Assembly: GCF_021560015.1 (NCBI RefSeq)
Contig: NZ_CP073588.1
Span: 2,852,001-2,916,000, forward strand
Direction: 5' to 3'
Length of the DNA: 64,000 nucleotides
Source: Shewanella vesiculosa
GTDB lineage: Bacteria > Pseudomonadota > Gammaproteobacteria > Enterobacterales > Shewanellaceae
This document shows positions 1 through 8,041 of this stretch, piece by piece (within the stretch, counting starts at the first letter, position 1; every line of letters starts with the position of its first letter). Position numbers and translations under genes: made by a program. Under the pieces are notes generated by a model. It made no database searches and was not told the origin of the DNA. It saw nothing but the letters and a program-made list of their open reading frames with translations.

Positions 1-1107
1 TAACCATACAAGGCTTGGCTTAAAGACTTTTAATACACTAAAACCAATAATCACTAATGCCATGTCCTGCGGCATGATGACCCCACTTGTGAATACTGGC
101 TGATAAAGTGCTGCCAGCAATAATCCCACAACGGCAGCATTGACACCTGCTAACGCACCCGCAATTGCAGGACGTTGGCTAATGCTATGCCAGCTTTTTA
201 ACCCCACCAGCATCAGTAAAAATCCAGGAAGAAAAATTGCCAGCGTGGCAACTATCGCCCCTAAAATAGGTGACTCTAACCATAAATCAGCGCCTAAAAG
301 TAGCCAGAGTAAACATGGGCCCAGGGATGGCTTGTGCAAGCGCATAACCGCTGAGAGAAAACGATCGGCAGTAATGTATTCGCCAACACTGGTTTCAAGT
401 AAGGGTAAAACCACATGTCCGCCACCAAAGACTAAACTTCCAACTTGGAAGAATTGTGCAAAAATTTGTCCTAGGCTATCTGGTTGATTAATAAAATATA
501 AAGATGCCACTATTACTGTAATAAATAGCCCTAACCAAACATAATTAAGCTCTATCGGAGGGTTGTCTGGCGTAATACTGTCGCCTCGAGTCATCAACAT
601 GACTCCAACAATCGCTGCCACAATTAACACCCCAATTTGCATTAATAATGACGGCATTAAAATGATGGCAACAGCTGTTGCTGCCATAAGTATTTTAGCG
701 GTTTTTCGTTGACAGAATTGGGTGAACATTGACAAAGTTGCTTCAGCAACAACCACGACAGCGAGTAGTTTTAAACCATGGATGGCACCCGCAACAGCAG
801 TCAACTCGAGCCATTGTGCACTGGTAACGGCAAATAAAAACATCAATAAAAAAGACGGTAAGGTAAAACCTAAAAAGGCAGCAAGACCACCTAATAGACC
901 ACCACGATGATAACCAATTGCAAAACCAACCTGACTGGAACCTGGCCCCGGCATAAACTGACTTAGGGCAACAAAGCTTGAGTACTGTTTACTGTCTAAC
1001 CATTGCTGATCGTCAACAAAGACTTTTCTGAAGTAGCCTATATGCGCTGCAGGGCCGCCAAAACTGATTAGACCTAATGCTAAAAAGCGAGTAAATATTT
1101 GCCACAT
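1..1107 (-). CDS. chrA: ChrA-type chromate transporter, 3' end outside window, internal double frameshift
   Basis: This is an inner-membrane CHR-family permease (chromate/sulfate exchange or efflux). It starts with ATG at 1107 and stays open to the window edge (369 codons), so the C-terminus is missing. The N-terminal half shows the family signature FGGPAAHIGYFR near residue 17 and SQFMPGPGSSQ near residue 49. The second half has VFGGGHVVLPLLE near residue 230. The second-half counterpart of the PGP motif is absent in the open frame. It appears intact (ALAQAIPGPMFTLATF) in another frame over about 294-352, so two compensating shifts flank it. The frame before and after this segment encodes normal family sequence. 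Family assignment is firm; whether this copy works is doubtful unless the shifts are sequencing errors. No co-transcribed partner is visible. Confidence 0.85.
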   Translation of the reverse strand, partial: MWQIFTRFLALGLISFGGPAAHIGYFRKVFVDDQQWLDSKQYSSFVALSQFMPGPGSSQVGFAIGYHRGGLLGGLAAFLGFTLPSFLLMFLFAVTSAQWLELTAVAGAIHGLKLLAVVVVAEATLSMFTQFCQRKTAKILMAATAVAIILMPSLLMQIGVLIVAAIVGVMLMTRGDSITPDNPPIELNYVWLGLFITVIVASLYFINQPDSLGQIFAQFFQVGSLVFGGGHVVLPLLETSVGEYITADRFLSAVMRLHKPSLGPCLLWLLLGADLWLESPILGAIVATLAIFLPGFLLMLVGLKSWHSISQRPAIAGALAGVNAAVVGLLLAALYQPVFTSGVIMPQDMALVIIGFSVLKVFKPSLVWL

Positions 1108-1429
1108 TGTCCGAATACCTTTTTATAGTGATTAACAATGCTATGACAATGAGATGGCATTTTTATGACAATAAAAAAATGCCCCCATCACCATACATAA
1201 TACTAATATTTATCAGCAACTTATATTTTCTCGTTAGGTAGAGTCATCGTGTAGTGCCACAAAGCTTAGTTGGAGAAAATAAACATTTATCAAATAATCC
1301 ATTATTCGGCTAAATCGTATTACCTCAACTTGTCAGCAATAAAAACCACCAGCTTGCGATGAAATGCCTCAAATATTCTGAGCGTGGCTTACATGCTTTA
1401 TATCAACTCAACGTTGAGATTAACTCGGC
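1108..1429. other. Intergenic region between rlmC 3' end and chrA start
   Basis: This AT-rich stretch of about 320 bases has no supportable gene. It holds an imperfect inverted repeat (ggcattttt at 1156 paired with aaaaatgcc ending at 1183) and a 12-bp palindrome (ctcaacgttgag) around 1407-1418. Neither is followed by a clear T-run on the minus strand, so I do not call a terminator. The chrA promoter should lie here. Confidence 0.5.
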
Positions 1430-2566
1430 CTATTGCAGCAGCTCTAACATAACCAATACCTCAAAATGATCCGTATGAGGAAACATATCAAACATTTGTA
1501 CTTTGGTAATTTCATAACCCGTAATACAGGCTAAATCTGTCATTAAGGTGTGTGGATTACAGCTAGAATACACAATGGCTTTGGGCGCAAACTCGCTCAA
1601 TGAATCGCATAAGGTTTTACCTAATCCTCGCCGCGGTGGGTTAACAATAATAAGATCGGGTTTGACTTCAGCTGATTGCCCTTGTGCAAAATGGGTTGAA
1701 TCAAGAGCACTAAAATCCACTTGTGTCAGCCCAAGTTTGCTGGCTGACAAGATGGCACATTCTATTGCTTCTGATTCAATCTCTATACCCGTTAAGCGAA
1801 TTTGATGATCAGCACAATGCAACCCAAAACCGCCGACACCACAGAATAAGTCCCAAATATAGTTAGGTGTAAACTCAGTAACCCACTCCCTTGCAATCTG
1901 ATACAACTGCGCCGCAACGTCAGGATTTGTTTGAAAAAAGCTTTTTGGCCGAATAAATAACGGCACATGATTCAGTTGTTCTTCTAAGCGCGTAGTTTCG
2001 GTTAAAAAGATTTCTCTTTCACCTTCTAAAATAGCCATATGAATCGGCTGAATATTAGCCGACACTAAGGTAATTTGAGGAAATTCTTGCAGTAACTGCG
2101 GTAATTCTCGTTCAATTCGCGCGATCGCGTTATCGCTACGCAAAACAAAACGCAGCATAAACTGGCCACTACTTTGACTACGAGTCAGCAAAATAAATTT
2201 GAGCTCACCTTTGGCCTTATCGACTCGATAAGGAGGCACACCCGCTTGCTGCACAAATCGCTCTAAACGGTGTAATAACAATTGCATATCTTTAGGGTAT
2301 AACGAACAATCACATAAACTGATCGGCTCCCCTTGTGGATTAACCAATCCTAAAATAGGCTCATGAGCGGCACCTAATACCACCATTTTGGCTTTATTAC
2401 GAAAGCCAGATTCTGCACTTAATATCGGTGAAAACCATTGTTTAACCGACATGTCACGAAACAAATCCGTTAATTTTTGCTGTTTTACATTTACTTGCTC
2501 AACCATTGGCAGTTGAATATTGCGGCATGACAAACAATCGCCACGCTCAAAATAGTCACATTTCAC
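1430..2566 (-). CDS. rlmC: 23S rRNA (uracil-747-C5)-methyltransferase RlmC
   Basis: This SAM-dependent enzyme makes m5U747 in 23S rRNA and belongs to the RumA/TrmA class. The 378-residue length fits RlmC. Iron-sulfur cysteines are at C3, C11, C14 and in the CDC pair at 85-87. The SAM-binding block [13 protein letters not shown] is at about 239-251, NPPRRG at 309-314, and the catalytic cysteine is in SSCNP (C336), with the HTDHFE segment near the end. It lacks the TRAM domain of RlmD, which fits RlmC rather than RumA. The start overlaps the end of the upstream MarR-type gene by 11 bp, implying translational coupling. Confidence 0.95.
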   Translation of the reverse strand: MKCDYFERGDCLSCRNIQLPMVEQVNVKQQKLTDLFRDMSVKQWFSPILSAESGFRNKAKMVVLGAAHEPILGLVNPQGEPISLCDCSLYPKDMQLLLHRLERFVQQAGVPPYRVDKAKGELKFILLTRSQSSGQFMLRFVLRSDNAIARIERELPQLLQEFPQITLVSANIQPIHMAILEGEREIFLTETTRLEEQLNHVPLFIRPKSFFQTNPDVAAQLYQIAREWVTEFTPNYIWDLFCGVGGFGLHCADHQIRLTGIEIESEAIECAILSASKLGLTQVDFSALDSTHFAQGQSAEVKPDLIIVNPPRRGLGKTLCDSLSEFAPKAIVYSSCNPHTLMTDLACITGYEITKVQMFDMFPHTDHFEVLVMLELLQ

Positions 2567-3047
2567 AGCTGTTTGCCTCTCCAGAATTTAACATCATAAA
2601 AGCGTGATCACACAGTTGTTTGAGTTGCTGTAAGTCCTCAATAGTGCCACCCACTTTACAGCGCATTTGCTCAGGAATACTCAAGGCTTGTTGATATAAT
2701 TGTTGGCCTTGCTCGGTAACATGCAGCACTCGCACACGTTCATCTAATTCACTGCGACCACGGCTCACTAAACCTTTGCTTTCTAGGCGTTTTAACAAGG
2801 GCGTTAAGGTTCCAGAATCAAGGTGTAATTTTTCACCTAAGGTTTTGACACTAATTCCTGGCTCTTTCCACAACACCATCATCACTAAATATTGCGGATA
2901 AGTTAGTGATAACTCATCTAACAATGGCCGATAGGCGCGGATCATTGCATTAGTCGCACTATACAACGAAAAACACACTTGGTTTTCAAGTGCTAGCGGG
3001 TTTTGCACTGAAGGTAATTGAGATTCATTAAGCACTTTGCTAGACAT
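2556..3047 (-). CDS. MarR/OhrR-type transcriptional regulator
   Basis: This 163-residue winged-helix repressor is of the OhrR branch of MarR. The segment around residues 22-31 ([10 protein letters not shown]) carries a cysteine (C25) where OhrR proteins keep their peroxide-sensing cysteine. The HTH and wing lie at about residues 65-115, with DERVRVL as the wing. OhrR proteins respond to organic hydroperoxides, but no ohr gene lies next to it here, so peroxide sensing is inferred from the cysteine only. A perfect 14-bp palindrome 45 bp upstream (3092-3105) is a good candidate operator for autoregulation. The gene overlaps rlmC, making an unusual regulator-rRNA methylase pair. Confidence 0.85.
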   Translation of the reverse strand: MSSKVLNESQLPSVQNPLALENQVCFSLYSATNAMIRAYRPLLDELSLTYPQYLVMMVLWKEPGISVKTLGEKLHLDSGTLTPLLKRLESKGLVSRGRSELDERVRVLHVTEQGQQLYQQALSIPEQMRCKVGGTIEDLQQLKQLCDHAFMMLNSGEANSCEM

Positions 3048-3091
3048 AGGTCAAACTCCACTAACCACTAATATGGGTTAATCATAACATT

Positions 3092-3105
3092 GGTTGTGCA
3101 CAACC
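3092..3105. promoter_or_regulatory. Perfect 14-bp palindrome, candidate operator for the MarR-type regulator
   Basis: The sequence ggttgtgcacaacc is its own reverse complement. On the minus strand it follows a TTGATT-like -35 and precedes a TATGAT/TGTTAT-like -10 of the marR-type gene, the usual place for an autorepression site. The 12-mer ataacattggtt overlapping its left end (3084-3095) recurs at 3179-3190 just ahead of the divergent small gene. Binding by the neighbouring regulator is inferred. Confidence 0.55.
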
Positions 3106-3209
3106 TATAATCAAAAAGCATCTCGCGTTATTTTTGATAAAAAATAATCAAGTCTTTGGGTTTTCGGCCGTTATACTTATAACATTGGTTTTTTATATTA
3201 AGGTTAATC

Positions 3210-3404
3210 ATGTCACTTAGCATTAACTCACCTTCTTCAATGCCTACAACGATTGATTCAGGCAACAGCTTGAAAGTTGCCGTTATGGCTAAAGATCAGC
3301 AAAAAGCTGAAGGGCAAATGGCATTGCAACTCATCGAAGCTGCACTAGCACCAGCGCCTCAACCCGTAGGCAACAGTGGCCATAATATTAATACAACTGC
3401 ATAA
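3210..3404 (+). CDS. YjfB-like small putative motility protein
   Basis: This 64-residue protein has a Ser/Pro-rich N-terminus, a helix (about residues 20-45, KVAVMAKDQQKAEGQMALQL) and a Gly-Asn tail (GNSGHNINTTA). The helix followed by a GxxxNI-type tail resembles the YjfB_motility family (PF14070), whose members are small, poorly characterised proteins in flagellated bacteria. ATG is preceded by aagg at a suitable distance. It is monocistronic, divergent from the marR-type gene and followed by a strong terminator. The family call is by eye and moderate. Confidence 0.6.
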   Translation: MSLSINSPSSMPTTIDSGNSLKVAVMAKDQQKAEGQMALQLIEAALAPAPQPVGNSGHNINTTA

Positions 3405-3421
3405 TTTATTTGTAGCGTCCT

Positions 3422-3464
3422 AAAAACCCTAGTGAATATTTTTTATATTCCTAGGGCTTTTTTT
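3422..3464 (+). terminator. Rho-independent terminator after the YjfB-like gene
   Basis: Arms aaccctag and ctagggctt flank a long AT-rich apex and are followed by a run of seven T. It sits 18 bases after the stop codon. Confidence 0.75.
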
Positions 3465-3536
3465 ACGATCGACACACTGCACAAGAAGCTCATCAATAGT
3501 CGCGACTAAAGATTGGCTTATACCTGCTATGCGAAT

Positions 3537-3917
3537 TTAGTAACGCAGCCATTTCAATGCGTCATCTTCATCTTCGAAATATTTAATCTCGCCCGCAATA
3601 AACCAACTACCGATTTTGGCCGCCCATTCTTGCCAATTTTTATTGCCCCAAATAGCCACTCTTTCAAACTCAGATTTGTGCTTTAATCCCAGTGATAAAT
3701 CATCCCAAGCAGCGCGTAAATCCCAGCCCTCAAGTTCAGTGGCGTCGAGAAATAAACTCACTTTAGGTTGATTAACTTGGCTTAAAGCCCCTTCTAACAT
3801 AGGGGTAATGACGAGATAGTCTTCGTGGGTTAGTGTGCCCGTTGCTTTTAATGTCACAAAAAACACATTTTCAATTCGGTTTATGCCTATTGATAAACCA
3901 TGTTTCTTCATATCCAT
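3537..3917 (-). CDS. SpoIIAA-like (STAS-fold) protein
   Basis: This 126-residue soluble protein matches the SpoIIAA-like family (PF11964). It has an N-terminal beta strand run (NVFFVTLKATGTLTHEDY), a central DATELEGWDLRAAWDDLSLG motif at about residues 58-77, and a C-terminal KYFEDEDDALKWL segment that is highly typical of the family. Start ATG at 3917 has AGGAG seven bases upstream. The family is thought to bind lipids or sense membrane stress, but its role is not established. It appears to be a single-gene unit. Confidence 0.75.
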   Translation of the reverse strand: MDMKKHGLSIGINRIENVFFVTLKATGTLTHEDYLVITPMLEGALSQVNQPKVSLFLDATELEGWDLRAAWDDLSLGLKHKSEFERVAIWGNKNWQEWAAKIGSWFIAGEIKYFEDEDDALKWLRY

Positions 3918-4206
3918 ATCGTGGCTCCTTTAACATGCGATTACACATTTAACTGCACACGCCTATCAACAACGCTTATGCATGCTTACATTTTAAGTAA
4001 TTATAAAATTAAGTATGTGCAGGGCTGCACAAAAAACAAACAGAGTGATTGTAATTAATGTCAAACAGCATCATGTATAGAGCATGATTGGGGTGACAAA
4101 ACCACGTTATAAATAACAAATTCAATGCGAATCACAGGACGATTTAATTAAACAACAATAGATTGAAAATAAAGACTTTTATCAGGAAATGGCAGATAAT
4201 GTACCA

Positions 4207-5614
4207 TTATGAATCGCTTATCAAACGGCCATCGTCTTTAGATAACTGCGAAAAAATCACGGCGGCTAGCATAGTCATCACCCCGACTGTCACAAAAGTG
4301 AGCTGGAACGCCCCGAGTACTGTCGCGGCATTATCGCTACCAATATTGGCACTAAAACCACCGAGTAAAGCACCAGCACAGGCAACTCCCAAACTTAATG
4401 ATAATTGCCCGACTACCGACAATAGGCTGTTACCGCTACTGGCACTAGCATCATCAAGATCGATCAAAGTCACGGCATTCATTGCGGTAAACTGCAATGA
4501 GTTAATCGCGCCCATGAAGGCCAACATGCCCAGTAACAACCAATAAGGGGTGTGCTCGTTAACTAAGCCTATGCTCGCCAGCATCAATCCCAGAGCCAGT
4601 GTATTAGCGGTTAATACAAATCGATAACCTAAACGTTCAATAATGGGACGAGCCACCGATTTGGCCATTATCGCCGCAGCAGCCAATGGCAGCATACTCA
4701 TTCCCGCCTGAGATGGTGAATAACCCAAAGCGACTTGCAGCAACAATGGCACCAAAAAAGGCAATGCACCACTGCCCAAACGAGCAAACAGATTACCAAA
4801 CAGACCGATAGCAAATGTTCTGGTTTGGAACAATAATGGGGAAAACAGTGGCTGATCAATTCGCCCAGCTCGAAGCCAATAGGCAATTAAGCATGCCATG
4901 CCACCAAACAACAGCAACATCACTCGCAAGTGTGGCAAATGCAGTTCACCTAATCCTTCCATAGCAACGGTAATCAACAACATCGCCGCACCAAACAACA
5001 AAAAGCCTAGGGTATCGAAACGCGACCTTTCCTTACCACGAAGGTCTGGAATAAACTTCCAAACCGCATAACACCCCACAATGCCGACAGGTAAGTTAAT
5101 CAAAAAGATCCAATGCCAAGTGAGATATTGCACCATCCAACCGCCCATCACTGGACCAATTAAAAGACCGAGTAAACCGGGGATGGTGATAAAGCCCATT
5201 ATCCGCACCAACTCAGAACGCGGGTACGCCCGCACAACTAGCCGACCAACGGGCAGCATTAACGCACCACCCAAGCCCTGAATGACTCTAGCGCCAATTA
5301 ACATGTCCAACGAATGCGACAATGCACAAAGCAATGAACCAAAACTAAACAATAGGATGGCACCAAAGAAGATTTTCTTAGTACCAAAGCGATCTGCAAT
5401 CCAACCGGAAGCTGGGATCAACAGAGCAACCGTGAGCATGTAAGCGATAATGACGCCTTGCATGCGCAGCGGATCTTCGTTTAAGTCATTGGCCATTGCG
5501 GGTAAAGCGGTATTGAGGATTGTCCCGTCAAGCGACTGCATAAAAAAAAGCAATGGCAACCACCCAAGGTAATCCTCGAGCAGTTTGTGCATCAAGCAGT
5601 CGGCTATCGGGCAT
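4207..5614 (-). CDS. mdtD: MdtD-like MFS multidrug exporter (DHA2), frameshift near N-terminus
   Basis: This 14-TM proton-antiport drug exporter is close to enteric MdtD. SLDGTILNTALPAM forms TM1 and motif D, ADRFGTKK is motif A at the TM2-3 loop, and PVMGGWMVQYLTWHWIFLINLP is motif C and the following helix. Length is about 470 residues. The natural start is most likely ATG at 5614, which has GGAGG five bases upstream and begins MPDSRLLDAQTARGLPW. That frame joins the body only if the A-run at 5542-5549 (T8 on the coding strand) is shortened to seven. The continuous frame beginning at 5625 gives an atypical N-terminus (MEVQCPIADCL) and lacks a ribosome-binding site. It lies directly downstream of the Gdt1-type gene in the same transcript. 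Confidence 0.85.
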
Positions 5615-5625
5615 TGAACCTCCAT

Positions 5626-6180
5626 TTACCACATGAGTGTCGCGACACCAAGCAGTGCAAATAGCACGGCACAACCTCGATGAATAAGCTTCATTGGTAG
5701 TTTGTTCGCACTAAAATGACCTGCCAATACCACAGGGACATTAGCAATCAGCATACCCAATGTGGTGCCGATAACAACCCAGGTTAATGATTGATATTTT
5801 GCCGCTAAGACAACAGTAGCAATTTGTGTTTTGTCACCAATTTCGGCGATAAAAAACAAAATAAACGTCGCAGTAAAAGCACCTAATTTATAAAAACGGT
5901 TATCATCGTCATCCATTTTATCGGGTATGAGCACCCATAAAGCAATGGCAAAAAATGAACCGGCTACCAAATAGGTGGCCCATTGAGGATCAATCCAAGC
6001 AATGGCCCATTGACCAATCCATGCAGCAAGAAAATGGTTTAATAAGGTGGCAAGTAAAATGCCTAGTATGATAGCCGTTTTATTGCTGAATCTTACAGCG
6101 AGTAGTAAAGCCAATAATTGAGTTTTGTCGCCGATTTCAGCAATAGCAACAGTAAAGGTTGAGGCAAATAAAGCTTCCAA
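5626..6180 (-). CDS. mneA: Gdt1/TMEM165 (UPF0016) family Mn2+ exporter, MneA-like
   Basis: This 184-residue inner-membrane protein has six predicted helices in two inverted repeats. Each repeat carries the cation-binding motif E-x-G-D-K-T (E15-T20 and E113-T118). A cytosolic acidic loop (DKMDDDDNRF) separates the halves. Bacterial members such as Vibrio MneA export Mn2+. The start is TTG at 6180 with AGGA upstream. The leader carries a yybP-ykoY riboswitch, which independently supports a manganese role. The stop codon abuts the next gene, so the mdtD-like exporter should be co-expressed. Confidence 0.9.
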   Translation of the reverse strand: MEALFASTFTVAIAEIGDKTQLLALLLAVRFSNKTAIILGILLATLLNHFLAAWIGQWAIAWIDPQWATYLVAGSFFAIALWVLIPDKMDDDDNRFYKLGAFTATFILFFIAEIGDKTQIATVVLAAKYQSLTWVVIGTTLGMLIANVPVVLAGHFSANKLPMKLIHRGCAVLFALLGVATLMW

Positions 6181-6229
6181 TGTGATAATCCTAGGGGTAA
6201 ATGACGACTAAGCACAGACCGCCGCATAC

Positions 6230-6380
6230 CCCTTGATGCAGTGACAGTGCTTAGGTCTTGCATGGCGAAATCATTAACATCAATAATTTTGCCGTAAGTA
6301 CCATGGCATGAGGCCAAGTATGTTGACACTTACTCCTAATCATATCGTGTCGATATGCTTAGGTTAGCTACTCCCCTAAA
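6230..6380 (-). ncRNA. yybP-ykoY manganese riboswitch
   Basis: On the minus strand the leader shows the conserved 5' block ggggagtagc (6366-6376 region), then gtcaacatacttggcc, then gcaagacctaagc (about 6245-6260). This is the order and spacing of the Mn2+-sensing yybP-ykoY aptamer. Downstream, ctaagcac can pair with gtgcttag, and aggggta with tacccct just before the ribosome-binding site, suggesting a switchable hairpin that controls translation or termination. It lies directly upstream of the Mn2+ exporter gene. Confidence 0.85.
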
Positions 6381-6389
6381 ACGATGGGC

Positions 6390-6417
6390 ATTATAGCTTA
6401 TGATTAGATTTAATCAA
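6390..6417 (-). promoter_or_regulatory. Sigma-70 promoter for the riboswitch-mneA-mdtD transcript
   Basis: On the minus strand, -35 ttgatt (6417-6412), a 16-bp spacer and a perfect -10 tataat (6395-6390) place the transcription start near 6383, just before the aptamer. Confidence 0.7.
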
Positions 6418-6624
6418 CGCATTGATACAGTAAAGAGCTTAACGCAGTACTGACGTAATGATACGCTATTGCAAAATCATAGTGTAAAACCGTTTAGCTA
6501 AATGTTGAGTAATTGTTTATAAACGCAGCTGTTAGCCTATAACCATCAAAGATCCTTGCCTGCTCTGTCACCCTTCTGCTAATGTCCGACACAAATAAAA
6601 TAATAATTAGACAGGACGTTTTCG

Positions 6625-7827
6625 GTGAATTTTAAAACTTTAGGCTCTATTTCGATTGTAGCAGGGACTGCAATTGGGGGTGGCATGCTTGCGCTGCCAT
6701 TAGCAACAGCGGCATTAGGCATAATCCCAGCATTAATTTTACTCGTGGTCATTTGGGGCCTATCCGCTTATACCTCATTATTGATGCTAGAAATTAATCT
6801 TCACTCTGGTATCGGCGATAATGTTCATGCCATTACCGGTAAAACCCTGGGTAAAGTCGGCCAGCTAATCCAAGGAGGTTCTTTTCTCAGCTTATTGTTC
6901 GCTCTGACTATGGTGTATTTGATGGGAGGGTCGTCGCTATTAGAAACCCGTTTACAGCCCATTGGCATAAACATGAGCAACCAAGTGGCAGTCATACTGT
7001 TTACGGTTATTTTTGGCGGATTAATTGCCATTGGCGTAAAATGGATTGATAAAGTATCACGTATTTTGTTTACTTCTATGGTGGTGTTACTGGTCATTGT
7101 GGTGGCATTTCTATTACCCGACGTTAACCTAATCAGTGCATTAAACAATTATTCAACCGAAGTCGCTTCAGGCACTGCGCTGCAGCAATTATGGTTAGCG
7201 GCTATTCCTGTGGTGTTCACCTCCTTTGGTTTCCATGTGTGTATTGCTACCATTGTGCGCTACTTAGAAGGTAATGCCGTTTCTCTTAGAAAAGTGCTCT
7301 TAATTGGCTCAACCATTCCGCTGATTTGTTACATTCTATGGTTATTAGTGACCTTAGGCTCTTTAGGTGGTGAAACAGTACATAGCTTTGGAGGTTCATT
7401 ACCTAAACTTGTTACCGCCTTACAAAGCTTAGCCCAGTCACACATTATTAGCCAAGCAATTGATGTATTTGCTAATCTTGCATTGATCACCTCATTTTTA
7501 GGTGTGACCATGAGCTTGTTTGATTATGTTGCCGAACTGACGCGAGCTAAAGATGATGCCGCTGGTCGTGCTAAAACATGGTTAATAACTTTTATACCAC
7601 CGCTACTATGTGCGCTTTATTACCCAGACGGGTTTTTCAAAGTGCTTGGTTTTGCTGCAATTCCATTGGTAGTGATGATTATTTATTTACCCATTGCGAT
7701 GGCATTAAAACAACGCTCTCAGCAATTAGGTGGTTATCAAGTGTCTGGTGGAAACTTGGGACTTATTATCGCGGGCTTACTCGGTACATTAATTGTTGTA
7801 GCGCAATTGATGGTGGCATTAGTCTAG
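6625..7827 (+). CDS. tyrP: Aromatic amino acid permease, HAAAP family (TyrP-like)
   Basis: This 400-residue inner-membrane proton symporter for an aromatic amino acid has 11 predicted helices. The N-terminus (SISIVAGTAIGGGMLALPLA) is the unwound TM1 substrate site of the family. VFTSFGFHVCIATIV near residue 195 and the YYPDGFFKVLGFAA segment near residue 330 match TyrP more closely than Mtr or TnaB. The start codon is GTG at 6625 with AGGAC about ten bases upstream. It is monocistronic, with a strong terminator downstream. Tyrosine as substrate is inferred from similarity. Confidence 0.85.
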   Translation: MNFKTLGSISIVAGTAIGGGMLALPLATAALGIIPALILLVVIWGLSAYTSLLMLEINLHSGIGDNVHAITGKTLGKVGQLIQGGSFLSLLFALTMVYLMGGSSLLETRLQPIGINMSNQVAVILFTVIFGGLIAIGVKWIDKVSRILFTSMVVLLVIVVAFLLPDVNLISALNNYSTEVASGTALQQLWLAAIPVVFTSFGFHVCIATIVRYLEGNAVSLRKVLLIGSTIPLICYILWLLVTLGSLGGETVHSFGGSLPKLVTALQSLAQSHIISQAIDVFANLALITSFLGVTMSLFDYVAELTRAKDDAAGRAKTWLITFIPPLLCALYYPDGFFKVLGFAAIPLVVMIIYLPIAMALKQRSQQLGGYQVSGGNLGLIIAGLLGTLIVVAQLMVALV

Positions 7828-7897
7828 GTCATATTAATCATGTAATGGATTTGTAAGCGAGTTTTACAAACGCTATTAAGATGATTAAACATTTGTT

Positions 7898-7924
7898 AAA
7901 GTCAGGCCAAGCCTGACTTTTTTG
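7898..7924 (+). terminator. Terminator after tyrP-like gene
   Basis: A perfect stem aaagtcaggc/gcctgacttt with loop caa is followed by further T residues. Confidence 0.85.
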
Positions 7925-8041
7925 TTTTTATGGTCCGACGTTTTTATGATCCGCCAACATTGACCTAGATGATTAAACAAAAAATCGACACGACTGACGG
8001 CAACATTTACCACCCGTGAACACCCAAATGGAATTATTATA

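Noticed and set aside
140..910. Plus-strand frames inside the chrA region
   Set aside because: They are antisense shadows of chrA, with low-complexity Lys/Pro/Thr-rich products.
1156..1183. Intrinsic terminator for rlmC
   Set aside because: The stem is AT-rich and imperfect, and no T-run follows it on the minus strand.
4163..4546. Plus-strand frame over the mdtD 3' end
   Set aside because: Antisense shadow of the exporter gene.
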